A stretch of DNA of 64,000 nt, taken from positions 7,824,001 to 7,888,000 of the forward strand of contig NZ_CP010407.1 in the NCBI RefSeq assembly GCF_000830005.1. Direction: 5' to 3'. Source of the DNA: Streptomyces vietnamensis (GTDB lineage Bacteria; Actinomycetota; Actinomycetes; Streptomycetales; Streptomycetaceae). A model generated the notes under the pieces. The model was given only the letters and a program-made list of their open reading frames with translations. It had not been told where the DNA came from and ran no database searches. This document shows, piece after piece, positions 51,618-60,158 of the stretch. The first letter of the stretch is position 1, and each line of letters opens with the position of its first letter. The position numbers and the translations under genes were made by a program.

Positions 51618-53252
51618 TCAGAGGGAGTGCACGAGCCGGCCACCGACGTAGGTCCGCTCCACCCGGGCCTCGGCGATCTCCTCCGGCGGGCCGGTGAGGA
51701 TGTCGCGGTTCAGGACGACCAGGTCGGCCAGGTGGCCGGGGCGCAGGCTGCCGGTGTCGTCGAGACCGTTCACGTGCGCGGTGCCCGCGGTGTACGCGGC
51801 GAGGGCCGTGGTGAGGTCGAGGCGCTGCTCGGCGTAGAAGACCCGGTCGTCGGTGGCCTCGGGGTCGCGGCGGTTGACCGCGACGTGGATGCCCTCGATC
51901 GGGTTCGGGCTGCTGACCGGCCAGTCGCTGCCGGCGGCGAGGGTGGCCCCGGCCCGTACCAGATCGCCGAACGGGTACTGCCAGGCGGCGCGTTCGGGAC
52001 CCAGGAACGGGATGGTCAGCTCGTCCATCTGCGGCTCGTGCGCGGCCCACAGCGGCTGGATGTTGGCGATGGCGCCGAGCGCCGCGAAGCGGGACAGGTC
52101 GTCGGGGTGGACGACCTGGAGGTGGGCCAGGTGGTGGCGGTTGCCGCGGTGCCCGTTGGCGGCGATCGCCGCCTCGAGGGCGTCCAGGGCCTCACGGACG
52201 GCCCGGTCGCCCAGGGCGTGGAAGTGGACCTGGAAGTCGAGGGCGTCGAGCTCGGTCACGTACCCGCGCAGCGCCTCGGGGTCGACGAAGCTCAGCCCGC
52301 TGTTGGCGGTGGCGCAGCCGCAGCCGTCCAGATACGGGGTGGTCATGGCGGCGGTGAAGTTCTCCGCGATGCCGTCCTGCATGATCTTCACCGAACCGGC
52401 GCGGAACCGGCCGAGGCTCGACTTCTCGCGGCGGGCGACGAGTTCGGGGATCTGCTCGGCGCCCCGCTCCCGGTCCCACCAGAGCGCGCCGGTCACCCTG
52501 GCCGTCAGCGAACCGTCCCCGGCGGCCGTCAGGTACGCCTCCGAGGGATCGGCCATGCCGCCGAAGGTGCCGAGCAGCGCGTCCTGCCAGGCCGTGATGC
52601 CGAGCGAGTGCAGCAGCTTCTGGGCCCGCAGCAGACCGGCGAGCCGGTCCTCGGCGGTCGCCGCCGGCACGAGCCGGGCGACGAGACCGATCGCGCCCTC
52701 CTGGAGCATGCCGCTCGGGGAACCGTCCGCCTCCCGCTCGATCCGCCCGTCGGCCGGGTCGGGGGTGGCGGCGGTGAGCCCGGCGAGCTCAAGGGCGCGG
52801 GAGTTGGCCCAGGCGCCGTGGTGGTCCCGGTTCGACAGCAGGACCGGCCGGTCCGGGACGACGGAGTCGAGCAGCTGCCGGGTGGGCAGGCCGCCCTCGA
52901 AGCTCTCCATCGACCAGCCGCCGCCGGTGATCCAGGCGTGCTCCGGATGGGCGTCCGCGTACTGCCTGATCCGCTCCAGGTAGTCGGCGACGCCGACCGT
53001 GCCAGTCAGATCGCACTCGGCCAGCTCCTTGCCGCCGGAGACGGCGTGGATGTGGGCGTCCTGGAACCCGGGGAGCAGCAACTTCCCTGCCAGGTCGACC
53101 ACTTCGGTGGACGGCCCGATGAGGTCCCGTACCTCGTCGTGGCCGACGGCCGCGATCCGCTCGCCGACGACGGCGAGCGAGGTCGCCCGGGTGCGGGCCG
53201 GGTCCGCCGTGAAGACGGGACCGCGGGTGAAGACCAGATCGGCCGTGGTCAT
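51618..53252 (-). CDS. YtcJ-type amidohydrolase
   Basis: 544 residues. Metal-site motifs: DAHIH (two His), VKIMQDG (Lys likely carbamylated), HFHALGD and HLAHLQVVHP (His), and AGSDWPV (Asp). These match the amidohydrolase_3/YtcJ group, whose substrates are N-acyl amides or ureas. No signal peptide. It is convergent with the LacI gene and divergent from the TetR gene at 53345, with a dyad in the 92-bp gap; TetR may control it. Confidence 0.9.
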   Translation of the reverse strand: MTTADLVFTRGPVFTADPARTRATSLAVVGERIAAVGHDEVRDLIGPSTEVVDLAGKLLLPGFQDAHIHAVSGGKELAECDLTGTVGVADYLERIRQYADAHPEHAWITGGGWSMESFEGGLPTRQLLDSVVPDRPVLLSNRDHHGAWANSRALELAGLTAATPDPADGRIEREADGSPSGMLQEGAIGLVARLVPAATAEDRLAGLLRAQKLLHSLGITAWQDALLGTFGGMADPSEAYLTAAGDGSLTARVTGALWWDRERGAEQIPELVARREKSSLGRFRAGSVKIMQDGIAENFTAAMTTPYLDGCGCATANSGLSFVDPEALRGYVTELDALDFQVHFHALGDRAVREALDALEAAIAANGHRGNRHHLAHLQVVHPDDLSRFAALGAIANIQPLWAAHEPQMDELTIPFLGPERAAWQYPFGDLVRAGATLAAGSDWPVSSPNPIEGIHVAVNRRDPEATDDRVFYAEQRLDLTTALAAYTAGTAHVNGLDDTGSLRPGHLADLVVLNRDILTGPPEEIAEARVERTYVGGRLVHSL

Positions 53253-53313
53253 GGGCGCTCCAGAACAGGTGGTGTCGGTTGGTGGGCGCCATGCAAGCGG
53301 CCGGACCGTTTAC

Positions 53314-53332
53314 ACGTCAATGGTGTTGACGT
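53314..53332. promoter_or_regulatory. TetR-type dyad ACGTCAA-N5-TTGACGT
   Basis: A perfect 7-bp dyad 12 bp ahead of the TetR ATG and 61 bp ahead of the amidohydrolase start. Confidence 0.7.
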
Positions 53333-53344
53333 AAGGTTCCGGCC

Positions 53345-54055
53345 ATGTCCGAACGCGTGGTCCCCGAGGGCAGGCGGCAGCGCCGCCGCCCCACCAAGCA
53401 GGGCGCCGTCCTCTCGGAGCGGCTCATCGTCGAGACCGCGCTCCGCCTGATCGCGCAGCACGGCGCGGAAGCCCTCTCGGTACGGAGGCTGGGCGCCGCG
53501 CTCGGCGCCGACCCCACCGCCCTCTACCGCTACTTCAGGAACACGGACGCCCTGCTCCTCGCCATCGCCGACGAGATGATCGGCCGCGCGCAGGAGGGCT
53601 GGACGGCCACCGGCGACTGGCGGGTGGACCTCCGTGACCTCGGCCTCCGCATCCACGGCTGCTACCAGGCCTACCCGCAGGCGGCGGCCCTCGCGGCCCA
53701 CCGCACCACCGGGCGGCCGTACGAGACCCGGGCCGTCGAGCGGATCCTCGGCGTCCTGCGCTCGGCCGGCTTCCCGGACGCCCTCGCCGTCCGGATCTAC
53801 CACGCCTTCGTCGACCAGGCCCTCGCCTTCGCGGCCCAGGACGCGGCCGCACAGGCCCTGCCGCCCGCCGCCCAGGAGAAGGAGGCGGAGGTCTGGCACG
53901 CGGTCTACGGCCGACTGTCGCCGGACACCCACCCGAACATCGCCGCGACGTTCCCGCTGTTGGCCGCCGACATGCGCGACAGCGGCTATCCGTTCGCGCT
54001 GGAACTGATGCTGAGCGCGATCGCGTCCCTGCGTCCACCGCGACCGGAGGCCTGA
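53345..54055 (+). CDS. TetR-family regulator
   Basis: 236 residues. HTH: LIVETALRLIAQHGAEALSV then LGADPTALYRYFRNTDALLL. Arg-rich leader. C-terminal domain like TetR_C_33. It faces the amidohydrolase gene across a dyad and probably autoregulates it. Confidence 0.9.
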   Translation: MSERVVPEGRRQRRRPTKQGAVLSERLIVETALRLIAQHGAEALSVRRLGAALGADPTALYRYFRNTDALLLAIADEMIGRAQEGWTATGDWRVDLRDLGLRIHGCYQAYPQAAALAAHRTTGRPYETRAVERILGVLRSAGFPDALAVRIYHAFVDQALAFAAQDAAAQALPPAAQEKEAEVWHAVYGRLSPDTHPNIAATFPLLAADMRDSGYPFALELMLSAIASLRPPRPEA

Positions 54056-54101
54056 CGCCCCGCCTTGCCGGAGGGGGAACGAACGCCGGTCCGGGCGGGA
54101 G

Positions 54102-54695
54102 TCACTTCCTCCGGCGCGGTGCCCCGTGCACGGCGTCCAGGACCAGATCCAGCAGCGCCTCGGGCTGCCCGGCCCGCTCGCCGTGGGCCGTGGACAGCGC
54201 GATCCCGACGACGAGTCGGAGGAGGTCGTCGGCGCTCAGGTCGGCGCGAGCCGTTCCGTGCCGCTGGGCTCGGGAGAGCAGGCCGGTCGCCATGTCCAGG
54301 ATGCGCCGGTGGCAGTCGAAGCCCAACTCGCCGGCCGACTCCACCAGGAGGGCGCTGCCCATGCCCTGGTGCACGCGGGCGTGGGCGAGGAAGGCTCGCA
54401 GCCATTGCTCCAGGGCCTCGTCGGCGTTCTCCGCGGCGAGCAGCCGTTCCGCGTGGGCGCCCAGTGTCTCGATCCGGTCTCCGAGCACCGCGGTCAGCAG
54501 GGCCGAGCGGTGGGGGAAGTGACGGTACAGGGTGCCGGGGCCCACCCCCGCCCGGCGGGCGATCTCGTTGAGGGAGGCGCCGGGTCCGGCTTCGGCGAAC
54601 ACTTCTCGCGCCGCCGCCACCAGACGTTCCCGATTGAGGCGGGCGTCCGTGCGTCGCGAAGGCTCGGCCGGGGTGCGGCCCTGACTGTTCGTCAT
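54102..54695 (-). CDS. TetR-family regulator
   Basis: 197 residues from the ATG at 54695. HTH: RLVAAAREVFAEAGPGASLN then RAGVGPGTLYRHFPHRSALL. A typical TetR with a helical ligand domain. It is divergent from the LLM oxidoreductase and two mirror-image dyads lie in between. Confidence 0.92.
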   Translation of the reverse strand: MTNSQGRTPAEPSRRTDARLNRERLVAAAREVFAEAGPGASLNEIARRAGVGPGTLYRHFPHRSALLTAVLGDRIETLGAHAERLLAAENADEALEQWLRAFLAHARVHQGMGSALLVESAGELGFDCHRRILDMATGLLSRAQRHGTARADLSADDLLRLVVGIALSTAHGERAGQPEALLDLVLDAVHGAPRRRK

Positions 54696-54730
54696 CGTCC
54701 TGCCCTTCGATCGACTCCAGGGATGGCGAA

Positions 54731-54782
54731 CCGGAGAGGTTCTCCGTATTCTAGCCCGACAAGAAACGGAGAACCTCTCCGG
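54731..54782. promoter_or_regulatory. Pair of 17-bp TetR-type sites in opposite orientation
   Basis: CCGGAGAGGTTCTCCGT (54731-54747) and its reverse complement ACGGAGAACCTCTCCGG (54766-54782) lie 18 bp apart; each contains CGGAGA...TCTCCG. They cover the start region of both divergent genes. Confidence 0.85.
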
Positions 54783-54803
54783 AAAGCTGCCCGAGGAGTA
54801 CGG

Positions 54804-55718
54804 ATGACTGACGACGCGCGGACCGGGCTCGGCCGGGTCGGGATCTGGACCTTCGCCTACGAGGGACAACCCGCCGGACGCGTACGTGAATCGGCCGCGG
54901 AGCTGGAGGAGTTGGGTTACGGAGCGATCTGGCACGGTGAGGCGTTCGGCCGCGACACGGTGGGCCAGGCATGGTTACTGCTGTCGGCGACCCGCCGGAT
55001 CACCGTCGCCTCCGGCATCGCCAACATCGCGTTCCGGGACCCGATCGCCATGGCCAACGCGACACGCACACTCGGTGAGGCCTTCCCCGGACGCTACCTG
55101 CTCGGCCTGGGCGGGCACCGGGTCGACGACACCGTGCACGAGGTGGACGGCTATCCCGTCCCGGCCCGGGGCAGGGCGGTCGCCACGATGCGCGCCTACC
55201 TCGAAGCCATGGACGTCACCCCCGCCCACGGCCCCGTACCGGACCCGGCCCCGCGCCGCGTCCTGGCCGCCCTCGGGCCGAAGATGCTCGAACTGGCCGC
55301 CGAGCGCACCTGGGGCGCGCACCCCTACTTCGTGCCCGTCGAGCACACCGCGCGAGCCCGGACGATCATGGGTCCGGATGCCTTTCTGGGGGTCGAGCAG
55401 GCCGTCGTCCTGGACACCGACCTCGGTCGTGCCCGGGAGGTGGCCGCGGCACACGTCGCCGGATACGTCGCGATGGCGCCGCACCAGCGGGCGAACGTCC
55501 GCAGGCTCGGCTTCGGCGACGGGGACGTCACGGGCGGCCCGAGTCGCCGGCTGGTGGACGCGATCGTCGCGTACGGCGACACGGAGGCGATCCGCCGCCG
55601 CGTGCGGGAGCACCTCGATGCAGGAGCCGACCACGTCTGCCTGCAGGTGCTGAGCGCCGATCCGACCGCACTGCCGGAGCGGGAGTGGCGCGAACTCGCT
55701 TCCGCTGTCGCCGGGTAA
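54804..55718 (+). CDS. LLM-class F420-dependent oxidoreductase
   Basis: 304 residues from the ATG at 54804 (GAGGAG upstream). Luciferase-like TIM barrel: VGIWTFAYEGQPAGRVRESA, YGAIWHGEAFGRDTVGQAWL, RYLLGLGGHR and the end DTEAIRRRVREHLDAGADHV. F420 use is inferred from the family. Substrate unknown. Controlled by the divergent TetR. Confidence 0.9.
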   Translation: MTDDARTGLGRVGIWTFAYEGQPAGRVRESAAELEELGYGAIWHGEAFGRDTVGQAWLLLSATRRITVASGIANIAFRDPIAMANATRTLGEAFPGRYLLGLGGHRVDDTVHEVDGYPVPARGRAVATMRAYLEAMDVTPAHGPVPDPAPRRVLAALGPKMLELAAERTWGAHPYFVPVEHTARARTIMGPDAFLGVEQAVVLDTDLGRAREVAAAHVAGYVAMAPHQRANVRRLGFGDGDVTGGPSRRLVDAIVAYGDTEAIRRRVREHLDAGADHVCLQVLSADPTALPEREWRELASAVAG

Positions 55719-55780
55719 CGGCTGGGCGCCGATCCGCTCCGCACGGTCCCGAGCCCCGGCTGGGCGGTGCCCACCCGCCG

Positions 55781-55843
55781 TGTGGGCAATCGTCCCGCAG
55801 GGCAAGGGGGGACCCCCTTGCCCCAGCGGAACGATTGCCCACA
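55781..55843. repeat. Long imperfect hairpin, likely dispersed REP-like element
   Basis: Arms of about 31 bases begin TGTGGGCAATCGTCCCGCAG and end with the near-mirror GCGGAACGATTGCCCACA, around a GGGGGGACCCCC centre. It lies between convergent genes and may double as terminator. Similar hairpins are known from Streptomyces intergenic regions. Confidence 0.75.
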
Positions 55844-55874
55844 ACGGCGGGGCGCCGGCCCACAACGGGGCGGC

Positions 55875-57581
55875 TCAGCCCGTCGTGACGGGGGAGAAGC
55901 GGCCCACGGCCGCCAGGTCCGCGCTGATCAGTGCCGCCGTCTCGCGCAGCGGCGGCAGCAGCGCCGCGAGGCTCTCCTCCGGTGTCGCCCGGCCCGCGTG
56001 CAGGGCCACGTTGACCGCCGCGACCACCCGCCCCGCGCCGTCCGTGACCGCCACCGCCAGTGAGCGCAGACCCTCCTCCAGTTCCTGTTCCACCCACCCG
56101 TATCCGCGCGCGGCGGTCGCCGTCACCGTCTCGTCGAGTCCCTCGCGGGTCGTCACCGTGTGCGGGGTGAGTGCCTCCGGCGTGATCCGCCCGAGCCGTG
56201 CGGCCCGCTCCGCCTCGGGCAGGGCCGCGAGCAGGACGCGGCCCATGGAGGTCGCGTACGCGGGCAGTCGGGTGCCGACGGTGATGTCGATGTGCATGAT
56301 GCGGGTGCTGGCGACCCGGGCGACGTACCGGATGTCGTCCCCGTCGAGGACGGCGACGGACGCGGACTCGTGGACGCGCAGCACGAGCGCGACGAGGTGC
56401 GGGGTGGCGATCTCGGGCAGGCTCAGACCGGAGAGGCGGGCGTAGCCGAGTTCCAGGACCCGGGGGAGTACGAGGAACCCGTCGGCCTCCTCCCGTACGT
56501 ATCCCAGATGGCGCAGGGTGATCAGCGACCGGCGGGCGGTCGCGCGGGGGAGCCCGGTCAGCCGGGCGAGTTCGGAGAGCCGGACGGGACCCCGGACCGA
56601 GCCGAAGGCGCGCAGGACGTCGAGACCGCGCGCGAGCGACTGGAGGAACCCCGAGCCGAGCTCCTCTTTGAGCGCGGGCGCGGAAGCGGTCGGCGCGGAT
56701 GCCGGTGCGCCGCCGGGCGCTTCCTCCTGCTCCCTCGCCGCCGCCAGCGCCTCCTCCATCGCCGCCACCGCCCGGCGCAGCGGCGGTACGGCGGTCTCCG
56801 TGAGGGTCGCGGCGCTGTGCCGGCTCGTGTGGCTGACGACGCTGACCGCGCAGACCACCGCGCCGTCCGGGCCGCGGACCGGCAGGGTGACGGCGAGCAG
56901 CCCCGGCTCGATCAGCTGGTCGTCCACCGCGAGGCCGGTCTCGCGGGCCTGTCGTACCCGGTCGAGGAACTCCGTCTCGACCTCATCGGCAGGGGACGCG
57001 GGGCGGGGCGGTACGGACGGGAAGCCGGTGTCCAGGGGGTCCTTCGCGCGCCGGGCCCGCCACCCTTCGAGGTCCGCCGCGTCCCACCGCGCGGCGAACA
57101 GCGCGCCGGGAGCGCACCGTTCGGCCGGCAGCAGGTCCCCGGTCCGGAAGGAGATCGCCATCGCCCGGCGCCGGGTGGCCTGGGCGAGGAAGCGGACGCC
57201 GTCGCCGTCCGGGACGGCCAAGGACACCGATTCGTCCAGCGCGTCGGCGAGGGCGACGGCGTGCGGGCCGAGGAGTTCCGGCAGCCCGCAGGAGGCCAGG
57301 TAGGCGTTGCCGAGTTCGGCGGCCCCGGGTGCGAGCAGCAGGTCGCGGCCCTCGGTGCGCAGCACGCCGAGGCGGACGAGCGTCGTCGCGACCCGGTCGA
57401 TCGTGGAGCGGGCGAGCCCGGTGGTCCGGGCGAGGTCGCCGGGCCGGTGCCGGACCTCGGGGCCCGCGGCCATGACGCGGAGCACGGCGAGTCCGCGTTC
57501 GAGCGGCCCGACCAGCTCGTCGGGTGTGTCCGGCGTGTCGGCCGGGTCGGGTGCGCCCTGGGCCTCGGTGGGCTGCGGCAT
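55875..57581 (-). CDS. IclR-family regulator, duplicated (PcaR/PobR type)
   Basis: 568 residues from the ATG at 57581. Module 1 (~20-290): HTH LARTTGLARSTIDRVATTLV and an IclR effector domain. Module 2 (~315-568): LARLTGLPRATARRSLITLR, then TSMGRVLLAALPEAERAARL and a full effector domain like PcaR/PobR. The linker is Ala/Pro-rich. Normal IclR proteins have one module of ~260. It diverges from pcaI and pobA, so control of 4-hydroxybenzoate/protocatechuate use is likely. Confidence 0.9.
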   Translation of the reverse strand: MPQPTEAQGAPDPADTPDTPDELVGPLERGLAVLRVMAAGPEVRHRPGDLARTTGLARSTIDRVATTLVRLGVLRTEGRDLLLAPGAAELGNAYLASCGLPELLGPHAVALADALDESVSLAVPDGDGVRFLAQATRRRAMAISFRTGDLLPAERCAPGALFAARWDAADLEGWRARRAKDPLDTGFPSVPPRPASPADEVETEFLDRVRQARETGLAVDDQLIEPGLLAVTLPVRGPDGAVVCAVSVVSHTSRHSAATLTETAVPPLRRAVAAMEEALAAAREQEEAPGGAPASAPTASAPALKEELGSGFLQSLARGLDVLRAFGSVRGPVRLSELARLTGLPRATARRSLITLRHLGYVREEADGFLVLPRVLELGYARLSGLSLPEIATPHLVALVLRVHESASVAVLDGDDIRYVARVASTRIMHIDITVGTRLPAYATSMGRVLLAALPEAERAARLGRITPEALTPHTVTTREGLDETVTATAARGYGWVEQELEEGLRSLAVAVTDGAGRVVAAVNVALHAGRATPEESLAALLPPLRETAALISADLAAVGRFSPVTTG

Positions 57582-57700
57582 CGTCCGGACTCCTCGGGGC
57601 GGTGGTGGGTGGAGGGGGCGCGGCGGAAGCGCGGGGAAACCGTACCCGCGCCGTTGACACGGCCCGTGGCGTGGATGGACACTCACCCCCGCCAAAATTC

Positions 57701-57714
57701 TGAACGCAAGTTCA
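57701..57714. promoter_or_regulatory. Candidate IclR operator TGAACGCAAGTTCA
   Basis: Perfect 5-bp dyad TGAAC-GCAA-GTTCA, 58 bp ahead of pcaI and 119 bp from the IclR start. A TTGACA box stands at 57654. Confidence 0.6.
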
Positions 57715-57772
57715 TCAGGCGAACACCCGCAGCGTCAATCCAGAGTGAATCCCCAGCGAAACGGGTCGTTAC

Positions 57773-58399
57773 ATGGACAAAGTGGTCGCCAGTGCCGCCG
57801 CAGCGGTGGCGGACATCGAGGACGGCGCCTCACTCGCCGTCGGAGGCTTCGGTCTGAGCGGCGTACCGGACGTGCTCATCCGCGCCCTGCACGCCCACGG
57901 CCCCGGAGACCTCTCCGTCGTCTCCAACAACTGCGGCGTCGACGGCGGAGGCCTCGGCATCCTGCTCGCCGCCGGCCGGATCAGCCGCGTCACCGGCTCC
58001 TACATCGGCGACAACAAGGAGTTCGCCCGCCGCTACCTCGGCGGCGAACTCGAACTCGAACTCACCCCCCAGGGCACCCTGGCCGAACGGCTCCGCGCTG
58101 GCGGCTGCGGCATCCCCGCCTTCTTCACCCCCGCGGGCGTCGGCACCCAGGCCGCCGACGGAGGACTGCCCTGGCGGTACGCGGACGGGGGCACCTCCCG
58201 GACGGAGTCCGGGGGAGGCACCGTCGCCGTCGCCTCCCCGCCCAAGGAGACCCGCGAGTACGACGGACGCCCGCACGTCCTCGAACACGGCATCACCACC
58301 GACTTCGCGCTCGTCCGCGCGGCCCGCGGCGACCGCCACGGCAACCTCGTCTTCGCCACCGCGCAGCGCGTCCTCGCCGAAGACGCGACCGCTTCCTGA
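57773..58399 (+). CDS. pcaI: 3-oxoadipate CoA-transferase subunit A, C-terminally shortened
   Basis: 208 residues. CoA-transferase family I alpha subunit: MDKVVASAAAAVADIEDGAS, then AVGGFGLSGVPDVLIRAL, SNNCGVDGGGLGILL, GSYIGDNKEFARRYLGGELE and GTLAERLRAGGCGIPAFFTP. Homologues run on after RHGNLVF with the RNFNPLAAMAGR region and about 40 more residues; here the text changes to ATAQRVLAEDATAS and stops. The beta subunit (pcaJ), which carries the catalytic Glu, is absent: pobA follows after 18 bp. A short hairpin insertion adds about 11 residues at ~139-149. The protein is likely inactive or has another partner elsewhere. Confidence 0.85.
   Translation: MDKVVASAAAAVADIEDGASLAVGGFGLSGVPDVLIRALHAHGPGDLSVVSNNCGVDGGGLGILLAAGRISRVTGSYIGDNKEFARRYLGGELELELTPQGTLAERLRAGGCGIPAFFTPAGVGTQAADGGLPWRYADGGTSRTESGGGTVAVASPPKETREYDGRPHVLEHGITTDFALVRAARGDRHGNLVFATAQRVLAEDATAS
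58187..58222. repeat. In-frame hairpin insertion in pcaI
   Basis: The sequence GGGGGCACCTCCCGGAC pairs loosely with GTCCGGGGGAGGCACC. It adds GGTSRTESGGGT to a spot where homologues have a short loop. Such GC hairpins recur in Streptomyces genes. Confidence 0.65.
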
Positions 58400-58417
58400 C
58401 CCTTCACGGAGCCCTCC

Positions 58418-59605
58418 ATGTCCACAGCCCGCACCACCACCGTCGGCATCATCGGCGCCGGTCCCGCCGGCCTCCTCCTCTCCCACCTGCTCCACCGGCA
58501 GGGCATCGACAGCGTCGTCCTCGAACTGCGCGACCGCGCGTACGTCGAGCGCCGCCAGCGCGCCGGCATCCTCGAACAGGACACCGTCGACGTGCTGCGC
58601 GCCTCCGGCGCCGGCGCCCGGATGGACCGCCAGGGCCTGGAGCACCACGGCATCGAGCTCCGCTTCGACCGCCGCTCCCACCGCATCGACTTCCCGTCGC
58701 TGACCGGCGGCCGCTCCGTCATGGTGTACGCCCAGACCGAGGTCGTGAAGGACCTCGTCGAACTGCGCCTCAAGGACGGCGGAACCGTCCTCTTCGAGGC
58801 CGAGGCCCTCTCCGTGGACGGCGCCGACACCGACCGGCCCACCATCCGCTACCGCCACGAGGGAGCCGAGGAGACCCTGGAGTGCGCGTACGTCGTCGCC
58901 TGCGACGGCTTCCACGGCATCGGCCGCCGCTCCCTCCCCGAGGACCTCCTCACCGTCGTCGAGCGGACGTACCCCTTCTCCTGGCTCGGCATCCTCGCCG
59001 ACGTCCCGCCCTCCTGCGACGAGCTGATCTACGCCCACCACGAGCGCGGCTTCGCCCTGCACAGCATGCGCTCGCCGCAGGTCAGCCGCCTCTACCTCCA
59101 GGTGGACCCGGACGACAGCGTCGACAACTGGTCCGACGAGCGGATCTGGGACGAGCTGGACACCCGCTTCGCCGTCGACGGCGACTGGACCCTCCGGCGC
59201 GGCCCGATCACCGAGAAGAGCATCACCCCGATGCGCAGCTTCGTCGCCGAACCCCTGCGCCACGGCCGCCTGTTCCTCGCCGGCGACGCCGCGCACATCG
59301 TGCCGCCCACCGGCGCCAAGGGCCTCAACCTCGCCATCGCCGACGTCACCCTGCTCGCCCAGGCCCTCACCCGCCACCACACGCAGGGCGACGAGGCGGC
59401 GATCGACGCCTACTCGGAGACCGCGCTGCGCCGGATCTGGCGGGCCGAGCACTTCTCGTACACGATGACCACCCTGCTCCACGCCGACCCCGCCGAGTCC
59501 GGCTTCGACCGCGAACTGCGCCTCTCGCACCTGCGCTACCTCGCCGGATCGGAGGCCGCCTCGGCCTCGCTCGCCGAGAACTACGTGGGATTCAGGACGA
59601 ACTGA
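58418..59605 (+). CDS. pobA: 4-hydroxybenzoate 3-monooxygenase
   Basis: 395 residues, the usual PobA length. FAD motif TVGIIGAGPAGLLLSHLLHR, DG motif VVACDGFHGIGRRSL, and GD motif LFLAGDAAHIVPPTGAKGLN are intact; RAGILEQDTVDVLR is the PobA signature near the N-terminus. It converts 4-hydroxybenzoate to protocatechuate with NAD(P)H and O2. Start 18 bp after pcaI. Confidence 0.95.
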   Translation: MSTARTTTVGIIGAGPAGLLLSHLLHRQGIDSVVLELRDRAYVERRQRAGILEQDTVDVLRASGAGARMDRQGLEHHGIELRFDRRSHRIDFPSLTGGRSVMVYAQTEVVKDLVELRLKDGGTVLFEAEALSVDGADTDRPTIRYRHEGAEETLECAYVVACDGFHGIGRRSLPEDLLTVVERTYPFSWLGILADVPPSCDELIYAHHERGFALHSMRSPQVSRLYLQVDPDDSVDNWSDERIWDELDTRFAVDGDWTLRRGPITEKSITPMRSFVAEPLRHGRLFLAGDAAHIVPPTGAKGLNLAIADVTLLAQALTRHHTQGDEAAIDAYSETALRRIWRAEHFSYTMTTLLHADPAESGFDRELRLSHLRYLAGSEAASASLAENYVGFRTN

Positions 59606-59625
59606 CGAAGCGTCCGAGGTACGAA

Positions 59626-59660
59626 GAAGGGGGCGGCTGCTCGAAGCAGCCGCCCCCTTC
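59626..59660. terminator. Bidirectional terminator pobA / MaoC gene
   Basis: Perfect 15-bp stem (GAAGGGGGCGGCTGC and complement) with a 5-base loop, 20 bp past pobA and 14 bp past the MaoC stop. Confidence 0.9.
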
Positions 59661-59674
59661 CGCGTACGGGCAGG

Positions 59675-60130
59675 TCAGGCGAAGAAGCGGTACACCGCCT
59701 GCGCGACGCACGCCGGCTTGGCGACGCCGTCGATCTCCACGGTCAGGTCCACGACGACCTCGACCCCGCCCTTGACGTCCTCCACGGACACCACGCGGCC
59801 GTGCGTGCGGATCTTCGAGCCGACGCGCACGGGGGAGGGGAAACGGACCTTGTTCAGGCCGTAGTTGACGGCCATCGACACGCCCTCGACCTGGAGCAGC
59901 TCGCTCCACATCGGGATGAGCAGCGAGAGCGTGAGGTAGCCGTGGGCGATGGTGCCGCCGAAGGGGCCCGCGGCGGCGCGCTCGGCGTCGACGTGGATCC
60001 ACTGGTGGTCGTCGGTGGCGTCGGCGAAGGTGTCGACGCGGTCCTGGGCGATCTCCACCCAGGAGCTGTGGCCGAGGTCGGCCCCGGCCCGGGCCTTGAT
60101 CTCGTCGATGCCGTGGACGGTGAGAGCCAT
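59675..60130 (-). CDS. MaoC-family (R)-enoyl-CoA hydratase
   Basis: 151 residues from the ATG at 60130. Hot-dog fold with the hydratase motif ATDDHQWIHVDAERAAAGPF then GTIAHGYLTLSLL; the Asp/His pair (DDHQ-IH) is in place. It adds water to an enoyl-CoA. Last gene of the operon, 28 bp after the acyl-CoA ligase. Confidence 0.92.
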   Translation of the reverse strand: MALTVHGIDEIKARAGADLGHSSWVEIAQDRVDTFADATDDHQWIHVDAERAAAGPFGGTIAHGYLTLSLLIPMWSELLQVEGVSMAVNYGLNKVRFPSPVRVGSKIRTHGRVVSVEDVKGGVEVVVDLTVEIDGVAKPACVAQAVYRFFA

Positions 60131-60158
60131 GGTGGTACTCCTCTGAATCGGAAAGGGG

